Part shown: piece after piece, positions 9,023 through 18,278 of the stretch
Position numbering within the stretch: the stretch's first letter is position 1
How the letters are laid out: each line of letters starts with the position of its first letter
Source of the DNA: CBDCEG01 sp965215775
Lineage (GTDB): Bacteria > Pseudomonadota > Gammaproteobacteria > Cardiobacteriales > Ostreibacteriaceae
Assembly (NCBI GenBank): GCA_965215775.1
Contig: CBDCEG010000009.1
Span: forward strand, 185,838 to 249,837
Direction: 5' to 3'
DNA: 64,000 nt
Notes under the pieces: generated by a model
Database searches by the model: none
The model's input: the letters and a program-made list of their open reading frames with translations, nothing else
What the model was told of the DNA's origin: nothing
Program-made: the position numbers and the translations under genes

Positions 9023-9355
9023 ATGGCAATAATAAAATGTAAAGAATGTGATAAAGATGTTAGTGACTCTGCTTTTAAGTGTCCATCTTGTGGTGTGCAA
9101 CTAAAAAAACCTAAGCGTGGTTTTTTGGGTAAGTTTTTTAAATGGTTACTTATTTTATTCAACATACTTATGGTTATATGGCTGTTTTCTGTATTAGGTG
9201 CAACAGGTGACGCTATTAATTCAGCTGTAACTGAAGCTGAAAAAACAGGAACCGCGATTGGGGCAACGATTGGCACGGGAATATTATTAAGTATTTGGGT
9301 TATGGGAGATATTATTTTAGGTTTATTTGTTCTACTTACTCGCCCTAAATATTAA
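9023..9355 (+). CDS. Zinc-ribbon membrane protein of unknown function
   Basis: 110 residues. The N-terminal zinc ribbon is IKCKECDKDVSDSAFKCPSCG with Cys6, Cys9, Cys20 and Cys23. A basic hinge leads to two hydrophobic segments at about 34-56 and 78-104, so a small cytoplasmic zinc ribbon is tethered to the inner membrane. AAAGAGGAG is the ribosome site. The same fold tops many small bacterial membrane proteins and does not identify a function. It follows the exported protein by 16 bases. Confidence 0.65.
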   Translation: MAIIKCKECDKDVSDSAFKCPSCGVQLKKPKRGFLGKFFKWLLILFNILMVIWLFSVLGATGDAINSAVTEAEKTGTAIGATIGTGILLSIWVMGDIILGLFVLLTRPKY

Positions 9356-9545
9356 AAAAAGAAGGCAGCTTCTTTTGCTGTTTATTATTAGTTTTATTTG
9401 TTGCCTCAAGCACATTGAATAATTTTCGTTTATTCCCTGTTAATTTAAGTATGTCGGGATTTTGCATTGGGAAAAAATATGCTTCGTTCTTGTCTAAATT
9501 ATTATAATAAAATAAACTAAAAAACCAATTGTTATCTGTAGTAAC
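9345..9545 (-). pseudogene. Possible remnant open frame without a start codon
   Basis: Minus-strand open stretch from a TGA near 9546 to TAG at 9345. It reads NWFFSLFYYNNLDKNEAYFF, then PDILKLTGNKRKLFNVLEAT, which looks like protein rather than noise. There is no start codon and I recognise no family. It is the only content seen in the gap before rseP. Confidence 0.2.
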
Positions 9546-9643
9546 TCACAAAAAGCAATAATTATGAAAATATAATAAAACCTTACTAATTATATGTTTG
9601 GATTATATTTTGATTTAGTTTCAATATTGTTTATAATTCGCAA

Positions 9644-11131
9644 ATGAATGAAATATTAAGCTTACTAAAGACACCAGCGGTGTCAATTATCGGATTTATC
9701 ATAACTATATCGTTTTTGGTTGCTATTCACGAATTTGGACACTTGATTGTGGCGAAATGGTTTGGGGTAAAAATACTTAAATTCTCAGTTGGTTTTGGTA
9801 AAGCAATAAAAACTTGGACAGGAAAAGATGGAACGGAGTATTGCATTGCTTGGATTCCTTTGGGAGGTTATGTTTCGCTTTATGGAGAGAGTGAGGAAAC
9901 CGCAAAACAGCAACAAAAAGATAATGCCAAAAGTTTTAAAGTTGATAATTCTAAAAAAGCAACTAACAATATAGATACTTCTGATTTCACTAACCAAGAC
10001 AAACTCAATAAAAAATATAATACAAAAGCATTGTATGAAATATCAGCTTTTAAACGACTGTTAGTTTATTTAGCAGGACCTGGGGTAAATATTATATTTG
10101 CAGTTTTTGCACTTGCTTTATTATTTTCTACTATTGGTGTGAAAGGAGTTTCTCCTGTTATTGGTAGTATTTCTGCTAATTCTCAAATGCAATCAGTTCA
10201 ATTTGGTGATAAGATTATTTCAGTAAATAATCAAGGTGTTGAGACAATAAATGATACTATAATTTTACTTATAAATAATTTGGGAAGTAATGCTGATTTA
10301 GAAATAATTACAGCAAAAGGTAATAAAAAAATAATTAATATAGATTTAACTGATTATAAAGCTGGTGATGAGTTAGCTTTGGAGAAAAAATTAGGATTTA
10401 ACTGGGCCATTTCTGAACTTAGAGTTCCTGCAGTTATCTTAGGAGTTTCAATAAATTCACCAGCATCTAAAGCAGGAATGATGGCAAATGATAAAATAAT
10501 TAGTTTAAATAATAAAGGTATAAAAGATTGGTCTGAAATGACACAAATTATTAAAGAAAATCCTCAAAAAACAATTCCAGTTATGGTATTGCGAAATAAT
10601 AAGATGGTTAATTTAACAATAACACCTAAAAAACACCCCAATAATAATAAAATTGGTTACGCAGGGATTTCTGCAAAAGTAGATAAAGATTTATATGATA
10701 AATATTACATAATAAAAAAATATAGTGTCTTTAAATCTATTAATAAGTCTATTTCTGCAAATATATTACAGGCAAAGGTAATGTTAAAGACATTTGCTAG
10801 ATTAATAAAAGGCAAAGCATCGACAAAAAACTTAGGTGGACCTCTTTCAATTGCAGATTATTCAGGGAAAACAATAGCTGCAGGTTATGAGACTTATTTT
10901 TATTTTTTAGCATCAATTAGTTTGGTTATCGCAGTTATGAATTTACTACCAATTCCTGTTCTTGATGGTGGTAGAATAGTTTTATGCTTAATTGAGATTT
11001 TTAGAGGAAAACCTTTGGGAGAAAAATCTTCAATATTTATTATGAGAATTGGGCTGGTTATTTTAGGCAGTTTTATGGTTTTTGTTTTATCTCTTGATTT
11101 TTATAAATATATAGAAAAGTTCTTTTTGTAG
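9644..11131 (+). CDS. rseP: Site-2 intramembrane zinc protease RseP
   Basis: 495 residues, M50 family. The zinc motif HEFGH is at 29-33 in the first membrane segment, and the third ligand site is PIPVLDGGRI with the Asp at 441. Two PDZ domains fill the periplasmic middle (PVIGSISANSQMQSVQFGD, then ILGVSINSPASKAGMMAND). It makes the second cut of anti-sigma factors in envelope stress and clears signal-peptide remnants. A polar insertion of about 40 residues (around 85-125, rich in Lys, Asn and Asp) precedes the second membrane segment. The usual dxr, bamA and skp neighbours are absent; fur follows by 34 bases. No strong ribosome site is seen, so the start rests on alignment of the HEFGH segment. 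Confidence 0.92.
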   Translation: MNEILSLLKTPAVSIIGFIITISFLVAIHEFGHLIVAKWFGVKILKFSVGFGKAIKTWTGKDGTEYCIAWIPLGGYVSLYGESEETAKQQQKDNAKSFKVDNSKKATNNIDTSDFTNQDKLNKKYNTKALYEISAFKRLLVYLAGPGVNIIFAVFALALLFSTIGVKGVSPVIGSISANSQMQSVQFGDKIISVNNQGVETINDTIILLINNLGSNADLEIITAKGNKKIINIDLTDYKAGDELALEKKLGFNWAISELRVPAVILGVSINSPASKAGMMANDKIISLNNKGIKDWSEMTQIIKENPQKTIPVMVLRNNKMVNLTITPKKHPNNNKIGYAGISAKVDKDLYDKYYIIKKYSVFKSINKSISANILQAKVMLKTFARLIKGKASTKNLGGPLSIADYSGKTIAAGYETYFYFLASISLVIAVMNLLPIPVLDGGRIVLCLIEIFRGKPLGEKSSIFIMRIGLVILGSFMVFVLSLDFYKYIEKFFL

Positions 11132-11165
11132 AAACTTATAAGAAATTAATGAAATAAAATTAATA

Positions 11166-11579
11166 ATGAAAGAACTAAAAATTGCAGGACTTAAAATAAC
11201 AACACCAAGAGTTACGATTTTAAAACTAATTCAAAACTCTAAAAAAACTCACTTAAGTGCTGATGATATTGTTGATGAATTAAAACAAAAAAACAAAAAC
11301 ATTGGAGTTGCAACAGTTTATAGAACTCTTTTAGTGTTTGAAGAAACTGGTATTTTAGCAAAAATGGATTTTGAACGCGGACAATCAATTTATGAACTTG
11401 TTAATGGTGAACACCATGATCATTTGGTTTGTCTTAACTGCCATAAAATAAAAGAGTTTCTAAGTGAGAAAATAGAAGAACAACAAAAAAAAATTGCCAA
11501 AGAAAATGGCTTTGTTTTAAAAGACCATAGTATGGTTTTATATGGAATTTGTGCAAATTGTCAAAAAGAAAAAGGATGA
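11166..11579 (+). CDS. fur: Ferric uptake regulator Fur
   Basis: 137 residues. The winged helix carries LKITTPRVTILKLI and the recognition segment GVATVYRTLLVFEETGIL. The metal-binding dimerisation half has GEHHDHLVCLNC, and the C-terminal zinc pair is CANC. With Fe2+ it represses iron-uptake genes. The histidine cluster HHDH and both CxxC pairs are intact. I found no convincing Fur box in the gaps of this window. Co-transcription with rseP is possible. PerR or Zur are alternatives in the superfamily, but the length and CLNC/CANC pattern favour Fur. Confidence 0.88.
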   Translation: MKELKIAGLKITTPRVTILKLIQNSKKTHLSADDIVDELKQKNKNIGVATVYRTLLVFEETGILAKMDFERGQSIYELVNGEHHDHLVCLNCHKIKEFLSEKIEEQQKKIAKENGFVLKDHSMVLYGICANCQKEKG

Positions 11580-11639
11580 GTTTATTAAATGAGCAACCAA
11601 ATAATAAAACGATTAAATAATCAAATTGCAAAATAATAA

Positions 11640-12446
11640 ATGTTTGAATTTTATGTTTTATTAATTATTTTTGGTTGTTTGTCTGGTTTTGCTGCTGGTT
11701 TTTTTGGAGTTGGTGGTGGTGCGATTTTAGTTCCAATTCTTAGTATGTTATTTAAGAAATATGGCTTTTTTGGAGAATACTATTTACACGCAGCTCTTGC
11801 AACTTCGCTTTCAATTATGATTTTCACTTCAATCTCAAGTGTTTACGCCCAACAAAAAAGAAAAAATATTGACTGGAAAATAGTTAAACAAATTATTATA
11901 GGAATTATTCCAGGCACTTTTTTGGGAACATTTATAGCTCCTTTTATTAATGGATTATATTTAACTATTTTTTTCACAATATTTTTATTTTATATTTCAT
12001 TTAGTTTATTAAAGATAACAAAATCATCGCATCAAAAACAAATAAGCCCACAAAGTAATATTTTAATTATTCTAAAATCAGTAGGAATAGGTATTATTTC
12101 AGCATTATTAGGGATTGGTGGTGGGACGCTAACAGTTCCTTTGTTAATTGGTTTAGGCAAAAAGCTAAAAAAAGCAGTTGCAATATCAAGTGCTTGTGGT
12201 TTTTTTATTGCAATTAGTGGTTGTTTGGGATTTATAATTTCAGCTACTCAAATTAATATAAACCAAAGTCAAGCGGTAGGTTTTATTCACTTACCAAGTG
12301 TTTTAATTATAGCTGTTTTTAGTATGAGCCTTGCTCCTGTTGGAGTTAAATATGTAAATATCATTTCTGAAAAAAAGGCTAAGAAAATATTTGGAATATT
12401 CTTAAGCATAATTGCTTGTAAAATGTTGTATAATTTATTTTTCTAA
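11640..12446 (+). CDS. TSUP (TauE/SafE) family anion exporter
   Basis: 268 residues with eight or so hydrophobic segments arranged as two similar halves. GFAAGFFGVGGGAILVPIL in the first half and SALLGIGGGTLTVPLLIG in the second are the duplicated TauE/SafE motif. Members move sulfite, sulfoacetate or other organosulfur anions. It lies between fur and a c/d1-type cytochrome gene on the same strand, 26 bases before the latter, so an oxidised sulfur or nitrogen anion is a plausible substrate, but nothing here fixes it. Confidence 0.88.
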   Translation: MFEFYVLLIIFGCLSGFAAGFFGVGGGAILVPILSMLFKKYGFFGEYYLHAALATSLSIMIFTSISSVYAQQKRKNIDWKIVKQIIIGIIPGTFLGTFIAPFINGLYLTIFFTIFLFYISFSLLKITKSSHQKQISPQSNILIILKSVGIGIISALLGIGGGTLTVPLLIGLGKKLKKAVAISSACGFFIAISGCLGFIISATQININQSQAVGFIHLPSVLIIAVFSMSLAPVGVKYVNIISEKKAKKIFGIFLSIIACKMLYNLFF

Positions 12447-12472
12447 AATCATTATGAAAAGAAAGGTAAATT

Positions 12473-13984
12473 ATGAAAAAATCTATTTTAGGGCTTATAT
12501 TATTAATTAGTTCGTTATCAATTTTCGCTGCAGAAAATTCACCCAAAACTATTAAAAACTACCAAAAGCATTGTTCTTCTTGCCATGGAGAGGATAGGCT
12601 AGGGCGGACAGGCGTTGCTTTGTTGCCAGAAAATCTTAAGAGATTTAAAAAAGATAGAATTAAAAAAGTTATCAAATTTGGTAAACCAGCTAGTCAAATG
12701 TTTGGTTTTAAAGACAAACTAACAGATTTGGAAATAGATGGTTTGGTTAAATTAATTTATACACCTTTAAAAGAAGTTCCAATTTGGGGTGAAAAAGAAA
12801 TTAAAAAAACTTATAAAGTTCTAAACTCAGATAAGAATTTTTCTAATAAACCAATTTTTAAAGTTAAAGACAAATTAAACTTATTTATTGTAGTTGAATT
12901 AGAGGATCATAGTGCAACTTTGCTTGATGGAGATAGTTTTGAAGTTATAACTAGATTTAAAACTAGACCTAATTTACATGGTGGACCCAAATTTTCTGCT
13001 GATGGGCGTTATGTTTACTTTGCATCGCGTGATGGCTGGGTTTCTAAATACGATATTTATAATTTAAAAATGCTTTATGAAGTTAGAGCTGGAATAAATA
13101 CTAGAAATTTAGCATTGTCAGCAGATGGTGAAACTGTTCTTATTGGGAATTATTTGCCAAATAATTTAGTGGTTTTAAATGCTAAAGATTTATCGTTTAA
13201 ACATAATATAAAAGTTCAATCAGATGGTAAAAACTCAAGAGTTAGTGCAGTTTACACCGCTCCAAAAAGGAAAAGCTATGTTGCAGCTCTCAAAGATATT
13301 AAAGAAATTTGGGAAATCCCATACACAGAAGCAAATAAACAAAAAACACCAAAAATAACTAAAATTAAAACTAATAAAATTATAGATGATTTTTTCTTTT
13401 CTCAAGATTATAAGTTTTTAATCGGTGGTTCAAGAGAAGGTGGTAAAGGCGTGGTTATCAATTTGGATAATCATAAGGAAATTGCTCAAATTGATTTAGA
13501 TGGAATGCCTCATCTTGGTTCAGGTATAAGCTTTAACTATAAAAAAGATGAAATGCTACTTGCAACACAAAACCTTAGAAAAAATGAAATAACTTTTGTA
13601 AGTCTAAATAACTGGAAAGTTGTGAAAAAACTAAAAACACCAGGTCCTGGATTTTTTATGCGTAGTCATGAAAACTCCGCATATATTTTTGCAGATGTGT
13701 TTTTTGGTAAAAATAAAGAGAAAATTTTAGTAATTGATAAAAAAACATTACAAATAGTTAAAGCGATAATTCCAGCACCAGGGAAAACTTCCTCACATAT
13801 AGAACTTGATAGGTCAGGGCGTTTTGCATTTGTAAGTGTTTGGGAGAATTTGGCTGATGGCGGTGCTTTGGTTATATACGATACCAAAACATTTGAAGAG
13901 GTTAAACGAATTCCAATGCGTAAACCATCAGGAAAATATAATATATATAATAAAATTAATTTTTCAGAGGGAACTAGCCACTAG
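12473..13984 (+). CDS. NirN-like cytochrome c / heme d1-type beta-propeller protein
   Basis: 503 residues with a signal peptide (cut near residue 20). A c-type heme domain (CSSCH, Cys34-Cys37-His38, then GEDRLGRTGVALLPENL) is followed by an eight-bladed d1-type propeller that ends in KYNIYNKINFSEGTSH. The opening sequence and length fit NirN, the periplasmic dihydro-heme d1 dehydrogenase, better than NirS, which is usually about 560 residues or more. No nirS, nirF or other d1-biosynthesis gene is in the window. It could instead be one of the uncharacterised stand-alone cytochrome d1-like proteins. Good AAAGGTAA ribosome site. Confidence 0.75.
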   Translation: MKKSILGLILLISSLSIFAAENSPKTIKNYQKHCSSCHGEDRLGRTGVALLPENLKRFKKDRIKKVIKFGKPASQMFGFKDKLTDLEIDGLVKLIYTPLKEVPIWGEKEIKKTYKVLNSDKNFSNKPIFKVKDKLNLFIVVELEDHSATLLDGDSFEVITRFKTRPNLHGGPKFSADGRYVYFASRDGWVSKYDIYNLKMLYEVRAGINTRNLALSADGETVLIGNYLPNNLVVLNAKDLSFKHNIKVQSDGKNSRVSAVYTAPKRKSYVAALKDIKEIWEIPYTEANKQKTPKITKIKTNKIIDDFFFSQDYKFLIGGSREGGKGVVINLDNHKEIAQIDLDGMPHLGSGISFNYKKDEMLLATQNLRKNEITFVSLNNWKVVKKLKTPGPGFFMRSHENSAYIFADVFFGKNKEKILVIDKKTLQIVKAIIPAPGKTSSHIELDRSGRFAFVSVWENLADGGALVIYDTKTFEEVKRIPMRKPSGKYNIYNKINFSEGTSH

Positions 13985-14121
13985 CTATGCCGTTTCAGGT
14001 ATAACTTTTACTAATATCAAACATAAGTAAGATAATAAAACCTATATAAACAATAGACTTATTGAATATAAAAATATAGAATAACAATTGTAACATTTTG
14101 TTAATTTAAATAGAGGTAATT

Positions 14122-15684
14122 ATGTTTTTAAAAAGATTTATATGTTTTGTTGGTGCGACTTTGTTTTCGGTTGTTCCGTTTTTGAGTTTAGCACAAGAAG
14201 TTGCTAAAGAACCTAGCTTGGCAGATACAATTGATACTAAGTTTGGTGAAGTAACTGGTCCTTTTGTTGGTTTTATTTTTAGTTCATTTAAGGTAGGTGA
14301 TGCAGATTTTTTATACATCGCTGGTTGGTTATTGGTAGCCGCAATAATAACAACAATTTATTTTGCTGGAGTTCAGTTTACACACTCTAAGCTAGCTATT
14401 GATATTGTTAGAGGCAAATACACAGACCCTAATAAAAAAACACCTGGGGAAGTATCTCACTTTCAAGCTCTAACAACTGCACTATCTGGGACAGTTGGTC
14501 TTGGTAATATAGCAGGTGTTGGTGCTGCGGTTGCTATTGGTGGACCTGGTGCTACTTTTTGGATGATTTTAGTTGGTTTATTTGGAATGGCTCTTAAATT
14601 CACTGAGTGTACTTTGGGTGTTAAATACCGTCATACTCTTCCATCAGGTAAAACCTCTGGTGGGCCAATGTATTACCTAGAAAAAGGTTTTGCAGAAAAA
14701 GGTGCTGGTATGAAAGTGTTTGGTAAAATATTAGCGATAGCATTTGCTATATTTACAGTTATTTCATCATTTGGTGCTGGAAATATGTTTCAATCTAATC
14801 AGGCAGCAGCAGCCTTAACAGGTGCGTTTATGGACGGTGCTACAAATGACTCTATAAAAACAGTTAGTATGATTATTGGAGCTGTTATGGCCGTGTTAGT
14901 ATTTATCGTGGTTATTGGTGGAATTCAATCAATAGCTAAAGTTACTGATAAAATGGTTCCAGCTATGGCAGGCATGTATCTTTTGATGGCAGTAATTGTA
15001 GTTGCCATGAACTTCTCTCACATTGGCGAAGCGTTTAGCTCTATATTTAATGGTGCTTTCACTGGAGCTGGTGTTGCTGGTGGTTTTATAGGGGCTATGA
15101 TTCAGGGTCTTAAAAGAGCAACATTCTCTAATGAAGCAGGTGCTGGTTCTGCTGCAATTGCTCACTCTGCTGTAAAAACAGATGAGCCTGTGACAGAAGG
15201 TTTGGTTTCTTTGTTAGAACCATTCATTGATACAGTTATTATATGCACTATGACTGCTTTAGTTATTACTTTCTCTGGGTTAAATACTGCACCATTTGAT
15301 GGTAAAGGACTAACAGGAGTTGACTTAACAGCAGCTGCATTTAGTAAAGATATTAGTTGGTTTAGACCTGCTTTAACTATTGCTATAGTTTTGTTTGCTT
15401 TCTCAACAATGATTTCTTGGTGTTATTATGGAACTAAGGCAACAACTTATTTGTTTGGTGAAGGAAAAACAGTGGAATTAGTTTATAAGCTTTTATTCTG
15501 TTTCTTTGTGTTTGTTGGAACAGCTCTTAAGTTTGGTGCAATACTTGACTTCTCTGACGCTGCGTTCTTTACGATGGCAATATTCAATGTGATTGGTTTG
15601 TATGTATTAATGCCAGTTGTTAAAAGAGAGTTTAAATCATTCATCGCTAGAGTTAAATCTGGTGAAATTAAAAGATTTGATTAA
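14122..15684 (+). CDS. AGCS family alanine/glycine:cation symporter with N-terminal signal peptide
   Basis: 520 residues. Family motifs include FQALTTALSGTVGLGNIAGV, the GPGATFWMILVGLFGMALKF helix and RATFSNEAGAGSAAIAHSAV. It imports alanine, glycine or related amino acids with Na+ or H+. Unusually the protein opens with a cleavable-looking signal peptide (FLSLAQE) and about 45 extra residues before the first transporter helix. AGAGGTAA is the ribosome site. A strong terminator follows, so it is probably monocistronic. A second, longer relative lies at 37439-39214. Confidence 0.9.
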   Translation: MFLKRFICFVGATLFSVVPFLSLAQEVAKEPSLADTIDTKFGEVTGPFVGFIFSSFKVGDADFLYIAGWLLVAAIITTIYFAGVQFTHSKLAIDIVRGKYTDPNKKTPGEVSHFQALTTALSGTVGLGNIAGVGAAVAIGGPGATFWMILVGLFGMALKFTECTLGVKYRHTLPSGKTSGGPMYYLEKGFAEKGAGMKVFGKILAIAFAIFTVISSFGAGNMFQSNQAAAALTGAFMDGATNDSIKTVSMIIGAVMAVLVFIVVIGGIQSIAKVTDKMVPAMAGMYLLMAVIVVAMNFSHIGEAFSSIFNGAFTGAGVAGGFIGAMIQGLKRATFSNEAGAGSAAIAHSAVKTDEPVTEGLVSLLEPFIDTVIICTMTALVITFSGLNTAPFDGKGLTGVDLTAAAFSKDISWFRPALTIAIVLFAFSTMISWCYYGTKATTYLFGEGKTVELVYKLLFCFFVFVGTALKFGAILDFSDAAFFTMAIFNVIGLYVLMPVVKREFKSFIARVKSGEIKRFD

Positions 15685-15701
15685 GCTTAGAAAGTTTTAG
15701 A

Positions 15702-15728
15702 AAAAAAGCCCCTTTTTGGGGCTTTTTT
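15702..15728 (+). terminator. Terminator after the AGCS symporter gene
   Basis: GCCCC-TTTTT-GGGGC hairpin flanked by A-runs and T-runs (A6 before, T6 after), so it can work in both directions. It lies 18 bases after the stop. Confidence 0.9.
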
Positions 15729-15832
15729 ATTGCCTATTGAAAATCTAAATTCGTGCAAAAATCGTATAAATATGTATAATTATAAGTTAAAATAAATTAT
15801 TCAAATATAACTAACTAAAGGAATATAAAAGT

Positions 15833-18248
15833 ATGAGTGAAAATAAAACTGAAAGTTATGATTCAAGTAATATAAAAGTCCTAAAAGGGCTTGATGCGGT
15901 GCGTAAAAGACCAGGTATGTATATTGGAAACACTGATGATGGAACAGGTTTGCATCATATGGTTTTTGAGGTTGTTGATAACTCTATTGATGAAGCTTTG
16001 GCTGGGCATTGTAGTGCAATAACTATCACAATCCACGAAGATGAAAGCGTATCAGTTTCTGATGATGGTCGTGGAATTCCAACAGATATTCACAAAGAAG
16101 AAGGGGTTTCAGCGGCTGAAGTTATTATGACTATTTTACACGCTGGTGGTAAGTTTGATGATAATTCTTACAAAGTATCTGGTGGTCTTCATGGAGTTGG
16201 TGTTTCGGTTGTAAATGCACTTTCTGAAAGACTTGAAATGACTATTTGCAAATACGGTAAAATTCATTCACAAGTTTATATTCACGGCGTTCCTCAAGCA
16301 CCGCTTGCAGTTGTTGGTGATACCGATAAAACAGGAACTACAATAAAATTTAAAGCTAGTGATGAAACTTTTTCAGAAGTTAAGTTTGTTTTTGAAATGC
16401 TTGAAAAAAGAGTTAGAGAATTATCTTTTCTAAACTCAGGTGTTCGCATTATTTTAAAAGATGAGCGAGATGGTAAGGTAAAAGAATTTTTCTATGAAGG
16501 CGGAATTAGAGCTTTTGTTGATTATCTTAATGAACACAAAACACCAATAAATGAAATAATGTATTGCATCGCTGAAAAAGATGATGTTACTGTTGAAGTT
16601 GCACTTCAGTGGAATGATTCTTACCAAGAGAATATATTTTGTTTCACTAATAATATTCCACAACGAGATGGTGGAACTCACTTAGCAGGTTTTCGTGGTG
16701 CAATGACTAGAACTCTAAATACTTATATGGAGACAGAAGGTATTGCTAAAAGAGCCAAAATTCATGCAACAGGCGATGATGCAAGAGAAGGTTTGACAGC
16801 GGTTGTTTCTGTAAAAGTTCCTGACCCTAAGTTTTCATCACAAACAAAAGATAAATTAGTATCTTCAGAAGTTCGTGGGATTGTTGAGTCAATTGTAAAC
16901 TCTAAATTATCAGAATATCTTTTGGAAAATCCAGCAGAAGCTAAAATAATAACTGCAAAAATGCTAGATGCAGCAAGAGCAAGAGAAGCAGCAAGAAAAG
17001 CAAGAGAAATGACCAGAAAAAAAGATGGTTTAGAAATAGCAGGTCTTCCTGGTAAATTAGCAGATTGCCAAGAAAAAGATCCAGCAAAATCAGAAAATAT
17101 ATCTAGTGGAAGGAGATTCTGCTGGTGGTTCTGCAAAGCAGGGTAGGGATAGAAAGTATCAAGCTATTTTGCCACTAAAAGGTAAAATTCTAAATGTAGA
17201 AAAAGCAAGATTTGACAAAATGATAACTTCAGCAGAAGTTGGAACGCTTATCAAAGCACTTGGTTGTGGGATTGGTAAAGAAGAATTTAACCCTGAAAAA
17301 CTTCGCTATCACAAAATTATAATAATGACAGATGCTGATGTTGATGGAGCTCACATTAGAACTTTATTATTAACTTTCTTTTATAGACAAATGAAAGAGT
17401 TGGTTGAAGCTGGTTATGTTTACATTGCTCAACCGCCACTTTATAAATTTGCTAAAGGTAAACAAATTCGTTATCTAAAAGATGATGATGAACTTAACAA
17501 TACAATTTTAAATAATGCTCTTGATAAATCTTCTTTAATTCCAGAAGAGGGCGCACCACCAATTTCAGGTGAAAGTCTTGAAAAAATTGCCAAAGAATAT
17601 GGTAGTGTTATGAATATGATTATGGGACTTTCTGGGCGTTATGACCAAGGTCTTTTAACCAAAATTGTTGAAGTTCCAGCACTTAACTCAGAGTCTATGC
17701 AAGATAAAGAAGAGCTTACGAAATGGACTAAACTGTTAAAAGAAGCTTTGGCTGAATACGAAAATAATAGCACCCAATATACAGTTAGTGTTGTAGAAGC
17801 TGTTGATGGTTTTGCTGTTAGCGTTATTTTGAAAAAATATAATAATCAAACAAGTTATAACCTAAGTCCAAATTTTATAAAATCACCAGAATATAAGAAA
17901 ATAGCTAAGCTAGCTTCTCAGCTTTATAATTTTATTGGAGATAGTGGAAAACTTATTTATGGAAATAACGAACATAAAGTTAAAACTTTTAATGATGTTA
18001 TGAATATCCTTAAAAAAGAAGGTGCAAAAGGTTATGAAATACAACGCTATAAAGGTTTGGGTGAAATGAATCCTGAGCAACTTTGGGAAACAACAATGAA
18101 CCCTGAAGATAGAGTTCTATTGCAAGTTAAAATTCAAGATGCTGTTGAAGCTGATCGTATTTTTACAACTCTTATGGGTGAAGAAGTTGAACCTAGAAAA
18201 GAGTTTATTGAAATTAATTCAATTAATGCACAAAACATTGATATTTAA
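15833..18248 (+). CDS. gyrB: DNA gyrase subunit B, frame interrupted by one extra base
   Basis: ATPase subunit of gyrase. The N-terminal part has EVVDNSIDEA, DDGRGIP and GGLHGVG (ATP site). The TOPRIM part has EGDSAGGSAKQGRDRK and DADVDGAHIRT, and the QRYKGLGEMNPEQLWE C-terminus is intact. The first frame (to 17146) runs into nonsense after DPAKSE, and the second frame resumes at IYLVEGDSAGG. Dropping one A of the four at 17093-17096 joins them into exactly 804 codons, the E. coli length. The protein is essential, so the extra A is probably a sequence error; a real mutation or slippage at so short a run is less likely. AAAGGAATA is the ribosome site. Confidence 0.93.
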
Positions 18249-18278
18249 TATATTTAAAGCTGATTTTAGAGGTTGTAA

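Noticed and set aside
13836..14030. Plus-strand frame overlapping the end of the NirN-like gene
   Set aside because: Shadow of the true frame; the real gene ends at 13984 with the conserved SEGTSH.
16762..17136. Minus-strand 124-codon frame opposite gyrB
   Set aside because: Antisense shadow of a conserved gene.
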